Source: Bacteroidales bacterium
Lineage (GTDB): Bacteria; Bacteroidota; Bacteroidia; Bacteroidales; Bacteroidaceae
NCBI GenBank assembly: GCA_004555425.1
Contig: SFID01000114.1
Coordinates: forward strand, 1-21,131
Length of the DNA: 21,131 bases
Direction of reading: 5' to 3'
Shown: one piece after another, positions 6,806 through 14,927 of the stretch
Position numbering within the stretch: position 1 is the stretch's first letter
How the letters are laid out: the number at the start of each line of letters is the position of its first letter
Position numbers and translations under genes: made by a program
Notes under the pieces: model-generated
The model's input: only the letters and a program-made list of their open reading frames with translations
Database searches by the model: none
Told to the model about the DNA's origin: nothing

Positions 6806-9439
6806 ATGAACGTTAAAGTTAGTAATGCGAACGTGCCTACGTGGAAGACGATTACCGTCAAGAGCCATATCCCCGAGGCACTGAAGAAATTGGACGAGAT
6901 CGCTCACAACCTCTGGTGGACTTGGAACACCGAGGGTCGTGAACTCTTCCGCAGCCTGGACAAGGAACTCTGGAAGAAGGTAGATCAGAACCCCATTGAG
7001 TTGCTGAACAAAATCAGCTACAGCCGTCTGAAGGAAATGTCGAAGGACGCCGAACTCATCGCCAAGATGGACAAAGTGTACGCCGCCTTCCGCAAGTACA
7101 TGGACGAAAAGCCCAACGACAAGCGTCCTTCTGTGGCCTACTTCTGCATGGAGTACGGTCTCAACCACATCCTCAAGATTTACTCTGGCGGTCTCGGCGT
7201 GCTCGCTGGCGACTACCTCAAGGAGGCTTCCGACTCCAACGTAGACATGTGCGCCGTTGGTTTCCTCTATCGCTATGGTTACTTCACCCAGACGCTCTCG
7301 ATGGACGGCCAGCAGATTGCCAACTACGAAGCGCAGGATTTCGATCGTCTGCCCATTGAGCGCGTGCTCGATGCCAACGGCAATCAGGTTATCGTGGAAG
7401 TGCCCTACCCCAACTTCACCGTCTATGCCGCCCTTTGGCAGGTGAACGTGGGTCGTATCAAGCTCTACCTGCTTGACACGGACAACGAAATGAACTCTGA
7501 GTACGACCGCCGCATTACCCACGCCCTCTATGGTGGCGACTGGGAAAACCGTCTGAAGCAGGAATACCTGCTCGGTATCGGTGGTATGCTCGCCCTCCAG
7601 AAGTTGGGCATCACCAAGGACATTTACCACTGCAACGAAGGCCACGCCGCACTCTGCAATGTGCAGCGCCTCGTGGACTACGTACAGAGCGGCCTCAACT
7701 TCACCGAAGCCCTCGAACTCGTTCGTGCCAGTTCGCTCTACACGGTGCACACCCCCGTTCCCGCAGGTCACGATTACTTCGAAGAGGGTCTCTTCGGCAA
7801 GTACATGGGTGGCTTCGCTGAGAAACTTGGTATCTCCTGGGACGACTTCATGGGCCTCGGCCGCACCAATCCCGAGGACAAGGGCGAGAAATTCTGTATG
7901 TCCACCTTCCTCTGCAAGACTTGTCAGGAAGTCAATGGTGTAAGTTGGCTCCACGGCCGCGTCAGCCAGCAGATGTTCAAGGGCATCTGGCCCGGCTATC
8001 TGCCCGCCGAGGGTCGTCTGGACCACGCCATCCGCACCCACGACGAATGGCTGGACGTATATAACCCCAATCCCGAAGAAAGCCACGTGGGCTACGTCAC
8101 CAACGGCGTACACTTCCCCACCTGGTGCGCCAAGGAGTGGAAGGCTGTCTATAACAAGTATTTCGACAAGGCTTTCATGGGCGACCAGAGCAACGAGAAG
8201 ATCTGGGAAAAGATTTACGAAGTTCCCGATGAGGTGGTTTGGAACACCCGCATGCAACTCAAGACGAAACTCATTGAGTACATCCGTGGCCGCTTCCGCG
8301 AGAACTGGCTCAAGAACCAGGGCGATCCTTCACGCGTCATGAGCCTGCTCGACAAGATCAACCCCAACGCGCTCCTCATCGGCTTCGCCCGTCGTTTTGC
8401 CACCTACAAGCGTGCGCACCTCCTCTTCTCCGACCTCGACCGTCTGGCCAAGATTGTCAACAACCCCGACTATCCCGTGCAGTTCCTCTTCGCCGGTAAG
8501 GCTCACCCCGCCGATGGCGCAGGCCAGGGCCTCATCAAGAAGATTTACGAAATCAGCCAGCGTCCCGAGTTTATCGGCAAGATTATCTTCCTCGACAACT
8601 ACGACATGCAGCTGGCTCGCCGCCTCGTTTCGGGTGTGGACATTTGGATGAACACGCCGACCCGTCCCCTCGAGGCTTCCGGTACGTCTGGCGAGAAGGC
8701 ACTTATGAATGGTGTTGTCAACCTCTCCGTCCTCGACGGCTGGTGGTACGAAGGCTATCGCGAAGGTGCTGGTTGGGCACTGACCGACCGCCGCACCTAT
8801 CAGGACCAAGGCCATCAGGACAAGCTCGACGCTGCCACCATCTACTCTATGCTGGAGCAGGAAATCATTCCTCTCTACTACGCTCGCAACAGCAAGGGTT
8901 ACAGCGAAAGCTGGGTGCGCACCGTCAAGAACTCTATCGCACAGATTGCTCCGCAGTACACGATGAAGCGTCAGCTCGACGACTACTTCGATCGCTTCTA
9001 CTGCCCGCTGGCTGACCGCTTCAAGGTCATCTCTGCCAACAACAACCAGAAGGCCAAGGAAATGGCGGCCTGGAAGGAAAGCGTGGCTCAGCGCTGGGAC
9101 GGCATCCGTGTTGTCAGCAGCGAGCGCAGCGAAAACCTGACCAATGCCAACCTGATTTCCGACAAGGAGTTCACCGTGACGCACGTAATCGACGAGCAGG
9201 GTCTTGAAGATGCCATCGGCATTGACCTCGTAGTCATGACGCAGGACACCAACGGCAACGATACTATCTATAAGTCCATCCCCATGAACGTGGTGAAGCA
9301 CGAGGGCAACCTCTACACCTTCACCCTGAAGACCAGCATCGACATCGCTGGTTCCTACAAGGTGGCTTACCGTATGTATCCCAAGCACAAGGACCTCACG
9401 CATCGTCAGGACTTCAGCTACGTACGCTGGTTTATCTAA
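6806..9439 (+). CDS. glgP: Glycogen / alpha-glucan phosphorylase (GT35)
   Basis: The 877-residue enzyme cuts terminal alpha-1,4-linked glucose with phosphate and releases glucose-1-phosphate; it uses pyridoxal phosphate. The cofactor lysine is at about residue 631 within EASGTSGEKALMNG. An N-terminal part with AHNLWWTWN (about 33-41) is the DUF3417-type domain of the shorter prokaryotic class. VAYFCMEYGL (about 110) and IYSGGLGVLAGDYLKEASD (about 128-147) form the start of the catalytic core, and NEGHAA and GFARRFATYKR follow. It forms a unit with the glycogen synthase upstream, so storage and mobilisation are coded together. The 75-bp gap between them has no promoter that I can see. A strong terminator closes the unit. 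Confidence 0.95.
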   Translation: MNVKVSNANVPTWKTITVKSHIPEALKKLDEIAHNLWWTWNTEGRELFRSLDKELWKKVDQNPIELLNKISYSRLKEMSKDAELIAKMDKVYAAFRKYMDEKPNDKRPSVAYFCMEYGLNHILKIYSGGLGVLAGDYLKEASDSNVDMCAVGFLYRYGYFTQTLSMDGQQIANYEAQDFDRLPIERVLDANGNQVIVEVPYPNFTVYAALWQVNVGRIKLYLLDTDNEMNSEYDRRITHALYGGDWENRLKQEYLLGIGGMLALQKLGITKDIYHCNEGHAALCNVQRLVDYVQSGLNFTEALELVRASSLYTVHTPVPAGHDYFEEGLFGKYMGGFAEKLGISWDDFMGLGRTNPEDKGEKFCMSTFLCKTCQEVNGVSWLHGRVSQQMFKGIWPGYLPAEGRLDHAIRTHDEWLDVYNPNPEESHVGYVTNGVHFPTWCAKEWKAVYNKYFDKAFMGDQSNEKIWEKIYEVPDEVVWNTRMQLKTKLIEYIRGRFRENWLKNQGDPSRVMSLLDKINPNALLIGFARRFATYKRAHLLFSDLDRLAKIVNNPDYPVQFLFAGKAHPADGAGQGLIKKIYEISQRPEFIGKIIFLDNYDMQLARRLVSGVDIWMNTPTRPLEASGTSGEKALMNGVVNLSVLDGWWYEGYREGAGWALTDRRTYQDQGHQDKLDAATIYSMLEQEIIPLYYARNSKGYSESWVRTVKNSIAQIAPQYTMKRQLDDYFDRFYCPLADRFKVISANNNQKAKEMAAWKESVAQRWDGIRVVSSERSENLTNANLISDKEFTVTHVIDEQGLEDAIGIDLVVMTQDTNGNDTIYKSIPMNVVKHEGNLYTFTLKTSIDIAGSYKVAYRMYPKHKDLTHRQDFSYVRWFI

Positions 9440-9447
9440 TCTACACA

Positions 9448-9477
9448 GAAGGGCTGCACCGATTGGTGCAGCCCTTC
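9448..9477 (+). terminator. Terminator after glgP
   Basis: GAAGGGCTGCACC and GGTGCAGCCCTTC form a perfect 13-bp stem with a GATT loop, 8 bases after the stop codon. The T-run after it is short, but the stem is strong. It can act in both directions between the convergent glgP and mtgA genes. Confidence 0.85.
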
Positions 9478-9560
9478 TTGCATCTATTGGAAATTATTTC
9501 TGCTTCAATGGCCGCTTCGCTTCCAAACCTAATGGTTGCAAAGCGACCTTACTCATTTTA

Positions 9561-9644
9561 GGTGGGTTCTATAAATTAGTCGCAAATACATCCAAGCAGA
9601 ATAGAAACTCAGCCTTCCATTGAAACTAATTTATAGAACCTACC
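9561..9644. repeat. Palindromic MITE-like element, copy 3 (shortest)
   Basis: The left arm AGGTGGGTTCTATAAATTAG (9560-9579, one difference) and the perfect right arm (9626-9645) enclose only about 46 bases. The flanks are TTTA and TCTA, a 3-of-4 match. The inner right part CCTTCCATTGAAA matches copy 2. It lies between the convergent 3' ends of glgP and mtgA, 9 bases from the mtgA stop. Confidence 0.8.
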
Positions 9645-9653
9645 TCTAAAAGC

Positions 9654-10502
9654 CTATGGTTTCTGAGAAATCTTTTCTTCCTTGGGCAGGAACGGTATGG
9701 CCCGCATCTGCACCTCTATCCAGCGCTGACGCTTGCGCATATATCGGCTGGGGTGCTTACTGCTATATTCAAGCGGATTGGGCAGGGTGGCCACAATCAG
9801 TGCGCACTGCGAACGGCTCAGGCCGCGGGCCGAACAGCCGAAATACTCCTGCGCCACGGCCTCTGCTCCATAGACGCCTGGCCCCATCTCGATGCTATTG
9901 AGATAGACTTCCATAATTCTCTGCTTGCTCCACATCCATTCGATGAGCACTGTGAAATAAGCCTCAAAGCCTTTGCGTACCCACGAAGAGTGAGGCCAAA
10001 GGAATACATTCTTGGCCGTTTGCTGGCTAATGGTGCTTGCCCCACGCACGCGGCCGCCCTCCTGCGCCTCCTCGTAGGCATCAAGAATCGCGCGATAGTC
10101 AAAGCCATTGTGCTTGAGGAAATTCTGGTCCTCGGCTGCTATTGCCGCCACGGGCAAGTAGGGCGAGATACTGTCCAACGGCACCCAGCGGTGCTGCCAG
10201 CCACCACCGCGCGCCTCTACGCCCTGCACCTGGCGAATGGCCATCAGCGGCGTGTAATAGACGGGCACCCACTTGTAGGCGAATACGGCCAAGAGGGAGG
10301 TGACGAGAAAGAGGGCTATCAGCCCCAGGCAGGTCTTGAGCAGGAAGGTCAGGATGCGTTTCATCTTAGTGGGGAAAGTGGTGGACGAATGGCTGGATGT
10401 GCGCGTTGTAGACTTGGCACGGCTCTTCGGCGAGGCTTTGCCGCGCTTTGTCGTGCCGTTTTTGGAGGCGGAACTGCGGCGAGAGGAACGCTGGACGGGC
10501 AT
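9654..10502 (-). CDS. mtgA: Monofunctional peptidoglycan glycosyltransferase (GT51)
   Basis: The enzyme polymerises lipid II into glycan strands at the outer face of the inner membrane. A Ser/Arg/Lys-rich tail of about 46 residues is followed by one membrane anchor (ILTFLLKTCLGLIALFLVTS) and the GT51 domain. AAEDQNFLKHNGFD carries the first catalytic Glu (about residue 124), followed by RGASTISQQTAKNVFLW and then RKGFEAYFTVLIEWMWSKQR with MEVYLNSIEMGPGVYGAE. No transpeptidase domain is present, so this is the monofunctional type. I chose ATG 10502 (282 residues). The longer frame starts with a GTG at 10544, inside the loop of the terminator of the gene upstream. ATG 10364, just before the anchor, is a shorter alternative. 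Confidence 0.92.
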   Translation of the reverse strand: MPVQRSSRRSSASKNGTTKRGKASPKSRAKSTTRTSSHSSTTFPTKMKRILTFLLKTCLGLIALFLVTSLLAVFAYKWVPVYYTPLMAIRQVQGVEARGGGWQHRWVPLDSISPYLPVAAIAAEDQNFLKHNGFDYRAILDAYEEAQEGGRVRGASTISQQTAKNVFLWPHSSWVRKGFEAYFTVLIEWMWSKQRIMEVYLNSIEMGPGVYGAEAVAQEYFGCSARGLSRSQCALIVATLPNPLEYSSKHPSRYMRKRQRWIEVQMRAIPFLPKEEKISQKP

Positions 10503-10525
10503 AATTGATGCAGCGAATAAGAAGA

Positions 10526-10592
10526 AGAGGTCAGCTGCCAGCACCGTGTCCTGCGCGCTATAAGCGGGACATTGGACTGTCAGCTGACCTCT
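10526..10592 (-). terminator. Long-arm terminator after the DUF3127 gene
   Basis: Perfect 12-base arms AGAGGTCAGCTG (10526-10537) and CAGCTGACCTCT (10581-10592) enclose 43 bases that contain a further GTCC/GGAC pairing. On the minus strand the second arm is followed by TCTTCTTATTC. It lies 44 bases after the stop of the DUF3127 gene. Confidence 0.6.
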
Positions 10593-10636
10593 CGTTTGCT
10601 TGTGTCAGGAATGATATTTCTTGAGGTATCTCCCCC

Positions 10637-11059
10637 TTAGAAGGGCAGGTCGCCATTGTCGGCTGGGGCAGGAGCAGCAGCGGGAGCAGCGGCAGCGGGG
10701 GCGGCAGGAGCGGGAGCTGCTACGGGGGCTGTGGGAGCGGGCACACCAGCAGGAGTTACGGGAGCAGCTACACCAGGAGCGGGCACCACGCCGCGCTGTA
10801 CGCGCCAAGCACGAATATCGTTGTACCAACGGCCATTGTATTCGCGGGCGTCGATATCGAAGGAGACGGTCACTACCTCGCCCACCTGAATATTGAATTC
10901 GCGCAGGCGGTCTTCGCCAAACACGCTGAACATACATTTGCGGGGGAACTGCTCTTGGGTTTCAAGAACAAATTCCTGCATCTTCCAGTTATTGCCAGTG
11001 CGCTGGGACACACCTCCACGGGGCTCGCAGGCCACGATAATCTTACCAGTAATTTCCAT
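10637..11059 (-). CDS. DUF3127 OB-fold protein with SSB-like C-terminal tip
   Basis: The protein has 140 residues. The first about 92 residues form a DUF3127 domain, a Bacteroidetes family predicted to adopt the OB fold (MEITGKIIVACEPRGGVSQ, then NWKMQEFVLETQEQFPRKC and VSFDIDAREYNGRWYNDIRAW). An Ala/Pro-rich linker of about 40 residues follows, ending DNGDLPF. That layout (OB domain, disordered linker, acidic tip ending in Pro-Phe) copies bacterial single-stranded DNA-binding protein, where the tip recruits repair and replication enzymes. Function as an accessory SSB is inference. It is divergent from dnaN across a 488-bp spacer, which fits a replication link. Confidence 0.85.
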   Translation of the reverse strand: MEITGKIIVACEPRGGVSQRTGNNWKMQEFVLETQEQFPRKCMFSVFGEDRLREFNIQVGEVVTVSFDIDAREYNGRWYNDIRAWRVQRGVVPAPGVAAPVTPAGVPAPTAPVAAPAPAAPAAAAPAAAPAPADNGDLPF

Positions 11060-11213
11060 TGTTGAATGTGTTATGGGTTTTTCTATTAAGTTGATTCGAT
11101 ACGGACGCCTTTGCCTAGACGATTTTGCGGCGAAATTACGATTTTCTTTTGACTTCCCATTCGTTTGCGCCTATCTTTTTTGGAAACGGAGGAGATATAT
11201 AGACGAAAATTTG

Positions 11214-11221
11214 TAATTTTG
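11214..11221 (+). promoter_or_regulatory. -7 box in the DUF3127-dnaN spacer
   Basis: TAATTTTG matches TAnnTTTG. It would start transcription near 11228, about 320 bases before dnaN and exactly where a long-range stem of a candidate structured RNA begins. No clear -33 element is visible. Confidence 0.45.
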
Positions 11222-11227
11222 CCACTG

Positions 11228-11397
11228 CTTCGGCGCAGACTTTCGTGTTCCCACCAAAGGGAAATACCGACCTCTTGCGCCACCTTCTCAAGGGGCTTAC
11301 ACAGACCCGGCGCGGGGCACCGCCCACAGGGCCTTGGCAACGGCCGAAATGGTGAGTTCTCAGGCGTTGTTTGCCCGAAAAGCAAGTTTCGCTGGAT
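11228..11397 (+). ncRNA. Candidate structured RNA of about 170 nt (6S-like shape)
   Basis: The segment is GC-rich, has no credible ORF, and sits right after a TAATTTTG box. Its ends pair: TTCGGCG-c-AGACTT (11229-11242) with AAGTTTCGCTGGA (11384-11396) gives 13 pairs with one bulge. Further in, GCGCC (11277-11281) pairs with GGCGT (11363-11367). A small GAG/CTC hairpin can form on the 3' side, and the centre holds GGGC-ACC-GCCC and GGCC/GGCC hairpins. A closing stem, internal bubble and apical stem over about 170 nt resembles 6S RNA, but I see no primary-sequence proof. It could also be a structured dnaN leader. Confidence 0.4.
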
Positions 11398-11407
11398 GAC
11401 AATTACT

Positions 11408-11423
11408 GGTAGGAGAACCTACC
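11408..11423. repeat. Short palindrome matching the repeat ends
   Basis: GGTAGG and CCTACC enclose AGAA, giving a 16-bp dyad whose right half GAACCTACCT equals the terminal bases of the MITE-like family. It may be a collapsed remnant with the interior lost, or a coincidence. No 4-bp flanking duplication is present. Confidence 0.4.
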
Positions 11424-11547
11424 TTATAACAAGCCGTTTTAACACGACCCTCGCCAACCTATTGTCTTTATGGGGCACAAAAACTGACTCCTAGAGGCAC
11501 GGAAAACCCTCCCCCAAGCAAACAAAACAAATACACCTATATATATT

Positions 11548-12672
11548 ATGAAATTCGTAGTATCCAGTTCCCTGCTCTCACAGCGCCTTCAGACCCTGGG
11601 CCGAGTGATTGCCTCCAAAAACAGTCTACCCATTCTTGATAGTTTCCTCTTCCGTCTGGAGGGCCAGCAGTTGCACCTCACAGCCTCGGACAACGAAACG
11701 TCCATCCTCACCAGCATCGACTTGGTGGAATGCGAAAGCGACCTCACCTTTGCCATCAACGCCAAGACCATTCAGGATGCCATCAAGGAGATTCCCGAGC
11801 AACCGCTTGAGTTCTACGTCAATACCGACACTCTGGAAATCACCATCATGTACCAGAACGGCCGCTATCAGTTCATGGGACAGGTGGCCGACGAATATCC
11901 CACTCCGCCTGCACTGCCCGAAGACCACCAGCGCATCATTGTGCCCGCCCAACTCCTTTGCTCGGGCATCACGCGCTCGCTCTTCGCCACAGCCGATGAT
12001 ACCCTTCGCCCCGTAATGAACGGTATCTGCTTCGACATGAGCGAAACCTCGCTGACCATCGTTGCAAGCGACGGCCGCAAGTTGGCCTGCGACACCCTCA
12101 GCGGTGTACAACTGGCACAACCAGGCACCTTCATTCTGCAAAAGCGTCCTGCCAGCCTGCTCAAAGGCATCCTGGCCAAAGACCTGACCGATGTAGTCAT
12201 CAAATTCACCAGCAACAACGCCATCATTCAGACGGAGAACTACGTCATCAACTGCCGCCTGACGGAGGGCCGCTATCCCAACTATGCCAGTGTCATTCCG
12301 CAGGACAACCCCTATTGTGTCACGGTGAATCGCGAAGCCATGCTAAGCGCACTGCGCCGTGTGCAAATCTTCTCCTCGGCAGGCGGAGCCCTCATCCGTC
12401 TGCATTTGGACAACAGCAAGATGACTATTTCAACCCAAAACATTGACTTCTCTATGAGTGCTGAGGAGGTGCTTCTCTGCGACTACAATGATATGCCCAT
12501 GACCATCGGCTTCCCCAGCGGTTCGCTGACCGATGTGCTCAACAATATTGACGGCGAGGAAATCCTCATCCGCCTGGCCGACCCCAGCCGCGCAGGCATC
12601 ATTTATCCTGCCCAGCAGCAGGAAAACGAGCAGGTGCTCATGCTCCTTATGCCGATGATGCTCGCCGAATAA
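11548..12672 (+). CDS. dnaN: DNA polymerase III beta subunit (sliding clamp)
   Basis: The 374-residue protein forms the ring that tethers the replicative polymerase to DNA. The sequence runs through the three clamp domains: MKFVVSSSLLSQRLQTLGRV at the N-terminus, FMGQVADEYPTPP near the end of domain 1, FATADDTLRPVMNGICFDM and LTIVASDGRKLA in domain 2, ENYVINCRLTEGRYPNYASV at the domain 2-3 region, and the C-terminal LMLLMPMMLAE replacing the usual MPMRL end. Length is normal. It is preceded by the A-rich, SD-less sequence usual in this phylum. The gene order dnaN, DnaQ-like exonuclease, coaBC, porD, recN is a conserved Bacteroidales run. Confidence 0.97.
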   Translation: MKFVVSSSLLSQRLQTLGRVIASKNSLPILDSFLFRLEGQQLHLTASDNETSILTSIDLVECESDLTFAINAKTIQDAIKEIPEQPLEFYVNTDTLEITIMYQNGRYQFMGQVADEYPTPPALPEDHQRIIVPAQLLCSGITRSLFATADDTLRPVMNGICFDMSETSLTIVASDGRKLACDTLSGVQLAQPGTFILQKRPASLLKGILAKDLTDVVIKFTSNNAIIQTENYVINCRLTEGRYPNYASVIPQDNPYCVTVNREAMLSALRRVQIFSSAGGALIRLHLDNSKMTISTQNIDFSMSAEEVLLCDYNDMPMTIGFPSGSLTDVLNNIDGEEILIRLADPSRAGIIYPAQQQENEQVLMLLMPMMLAE

Positions 12673-12701
12673 ACACTCGCTGCAGATTCTTCTTTGCTTC
12701 A

Positions 12702-12819
12702 GGTAGGTTCTATAAATTAGTTTCAAAGGAATCTTATTTTATAAATTGACTTGGATGTCTTTACGCCTCTCGCACCGTATCTTTTTGTTTTTCATTCGGG
12801 CTAATTTATAGAACCTACC
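12702..12819. repeat. Palindromic MITE-like element, copy 4
   Basis: The arms AGGTAGGTTCTATAAATTAG (12701-12720) and its exact reverse complement (12801-12820) bound a 120-bp element. TTCA lies outside both ends (12698-12701 and 12820-12823), consistent with a 4-bp target duplication whose sequence differs from copies 1 and 2. The interior is AT-rich with little similarity to the others apart from a GTTTTTCATTC stretch shared with copy 1. It fills most of the 224-bp gap between dnaN and the exonuclease gene. Confidence 0.85.
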
Positions 12820-12896
12820 TTCAACCAACGAGGTTGCAGCCAAGGCTTCGCGCCAAAACAGGAGCGAAACAACCGATGAAACTTGACAAATAAAAT

Positions 12897-13664
12897 ATGA
12901 AACTCCAACTCAGCCGCCCCATCGTATTCTTCGATATCGAATCAACGGGACTCAACGTTGCGACCGACCGCATCGTTGAACTCTGCCTGCTCAAAGTCTA
13001 TCCAAATGGCAACGAAGAGGCACGCACACTGCGCTTCAACCCTGGCATCCACATCCCCGAAGAATCGGCAGCCATCCACGGCATCCACGATGAGGACGTG
13101 GCGGACTGCCCGAAGTTCGCAGACATGGCGCACGACATTGCTGCCTTCTTCGACGACACAGACTTGGCTGGCTACAACAGCAACCATTTCGACATTCCCC
13201 TTCTCGTGGAGGAGTTTATCCGCGCAGGCATCAACTTCGACATTTATGCCCACCAGTTTGTGGACGTGCAGACAATCTACCACAAACTCGAACAGCGCAA
13301 CCTCAGTGCCGCCTACAAATTCTACTGCGGCAAGGACCTCGAAAACGCCCACTCGGCACTGGCCGACACCGTGGCCACCTACGAAGTGCTGCAAGCACAG
13401 TTGGACCACTATCCCGAGCAACTGAAAAACAGCGTGGGCTTTCTCGCAGAGTTCTCGCGCCGAGGCCGCAACGTAGATTTGGCTGGCCGCATCGTGCTCA
13501 ACGACCAAGGCGTGGAGACCATCAATTTCGGCAAATACCGCGGCCGCGCCGTAGTTGATGTGCTGCGTAGCGACCCAGGCTATTTCAGTTGGATTATGCA
13601 AGGCGACTTCACCCAAAACACGAAACAAGCCTTCATGCGCATTCGACTGCGCGCAGGCTTGTAG
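12897..13664 (+). CDS. DnaQ-like 3'-5' exonuclease (DEDDh)
   Basis: The 255-residue protein has an N-terminal DEDDh exonuclease domain. FFDIESTGL gives D13 and E15, NSNHFDIPLL gives D99, and AHSALADT gives H152 and D157, so all catalytic residues are present. The C-terminal ~60 residues (INFGKYRGRAVVDVL...DPGYFSWIMQGDF) form a small conserved extension common in Bacteroidetes exonucleases. It would remove mismatched 3' nucleotides in DNA replication or trim single-stranded ends. Databases often call it the polymerase III epsilon subunit. Its place after the clamp gene favours a replication role, but it may instead be a repair exonuclease. Confidence 0.9.
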   Translation: MKLQLSRPIVFFDIESTGLNVATDRIVELCLLKVYPNGNEEARTLRFNPGIHIPEESAAIHGIHDEDVADCPKFADMAHDIAAFFDDTDLAGYNSNHFDIPLLVEEFIRAGINFDIYAHQFVDVQTIYHKLEQRNLSAAYKFYCGKDLENAHSALADTVATYEVLQAQLDHYPEQLKNSVGFLAEFSRRGRNVDLAGRIVLNDQGVETINFGKYRGRAVVDVLRSDPGYFSWIMQGDFTQNTKQAFMRIRLRAGL

Positions 13665-13727
13665 GAACACCTTCGTGGCGCTCGTTCGACAAGCCACACC
13701 CGACCAACCGCTCCTAGTTTCCACATC

Positions 13728-14927
13728 ATGCAACTACTCAAAGGCAAACATATCGTCCTAGGCATCACGGGCAGCATAGCCGCCTACAAGGCTTGCACGC
13801 TCATCCGCTTGCTCATCAAAGCAGGTGCGGAGGTGCAGGTGGTCATCACGCCTGCTGGCAAGGAATTTATCACGCCGCTTACGCTTTCCACACTCACTGG
13901 CAAGCCCGTGGTGAGCGAGTTCTTCGACCGCCGCGATGGTTCTTGGCATAGCCATGTGGATTTGGGCCAGTGGGCCGACCTCATGCTGGTGGCCCCCGCC
14001 TCGGCCAGTACGATTGCCAAGATGGCACACGGCGTGGCCGACAATATGCTTATCACCACGTACCTCTCCATGAAGGCTCCCGTGATGCTGGCTCCTGCCA
14101 TGGACCTCGATATGTACGCCCACCCTGCCACACAAGCCAACCTCGACATCCTGCGCGGCTATGGCAACATCGTCATTGAGGCTGCCAGCGGCGAACTGGC
14201 CAGTCATTTGGTTGGCAAGGGACGTATGGAAGAGCCCGAAACGATTCTCCGCCACGTCATCCACAAATTGGCCACCACCAACGAACTAGCGGGCCGCCGC
14301 ATCCTCATTACAGCCGGGCCTACCTACGAGCGGCTGGACCCCGTGCGCTATATCGGTAACTTCTCAACGGGCAAGATGGGTCTTGCCTTAGCCGAAGCCT
14401 GTGCGCTGCGCGGGGCAGAGGTGCAGTTGGTGGCTGGACCTGTACAGCTGGCGACCTTCCACCCCAACATTCACCGCACAAACGTGGAGAGCGCGCAACA
14501 AATGTATGAAGCCGCTACGCAACTCTTTCCCACCTGCGAGGCAGCCATTCTCTGCGCTGCCGTAGCCGATTTCACGCCTGCCTCCTGCGCTGACGAGAAA
14601 ATCAAGCGCAAAGGCCCTATCTCCCTTGCCCTCGAACCGACACACGACATCGCCGCCGCCCTTGGCCAGATGAAGACGGCTTCGCAGCGTCTGGTGGGGT
14701 TTGCCCTAGAAACCCAAAACGAGATGGGCAATGCCCGCGAAAAGCTCACACGCAAAAACCTCGACCTCATTGTGCTCAACACGCTGCGCGACGAAGGGGC
14801 GGGTTTTGGCCACGACACCAACAAGGTCACCATCCTCACGCCGAATGGCCAACAAGCATTCCCCCTAAAATCCAAGGCCGAGGTGGCCCACGACATCATC
14901 TCTTCGCTATGCGATATACTAGACTAA
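13728..14927 (+). CDS. coaBC: Bifunctional CoaBC (phosphopantothenoylcysteine decarboxylase / synthetase)
   Basis: The 399-residue enzyme carries two consecutive steps of coenzyme A synthesis. The N-terminal flavin-dependent decarboxylase has GITGSIAAYKA (12-22), the catalytic His at about 76 in HSHVDLG, VAPASASTIAKMA, and APAMDLDMY in place of the classical PxMNxxMW. The substrate-clamp segment reads GELASHLVGKGRMEEP and lacks the Cys found in the E. coli enzyme. The C-terminal synthetase starts near residue 188, with ITAGPTYERLDPVRYIGN, STGKMG, AAVADF and the KIKRKG lysine region. The stop overlaps the next gene by 19 bases, which suggests translational coupling with porD. Confidence 0.96.
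   Translation: MQLLKGKHIVLGITGSIAAYKACTLIRLLIKAGAEVQVVITPAGKEFITPLTLSTLTGKPVVSEFFDRRDGSWHSHVDLGQWADLMLVAPASASTIAKMAHGVADNMLITTYLSMKAPVMLAPAMDLDMYAHPATQANLDILRGYGNIVIEAASGELASHLVGKGRMEEPETILRHVIHKLATTNELAGRRILITAGPTYERLDPVRYIGNFSTGKMGLALAEACALRGAEVQLVAGPVQLATFHPNIHRTNVESAQQMYEAATQLFPTCEAAILCAAVADFTPASCADEKIKRKGPISLALEPTHDIAAALGQMKTASQRLVGFALETQNEMGNAREKLTRKNLDLIVLNTLRDEGAGFGHDTNKVTILTPNGQQAFPLKSKAEVAHDIISSLCDILD

Noticed and set aside
6788..8257. 489-codon open frame on the minus strand
   Set aside because: It lies entirely antisense to the phosphorylase gene, has low-complexity V/H/E-rich sequence without family motifs, and results from codon bias on the real strand.
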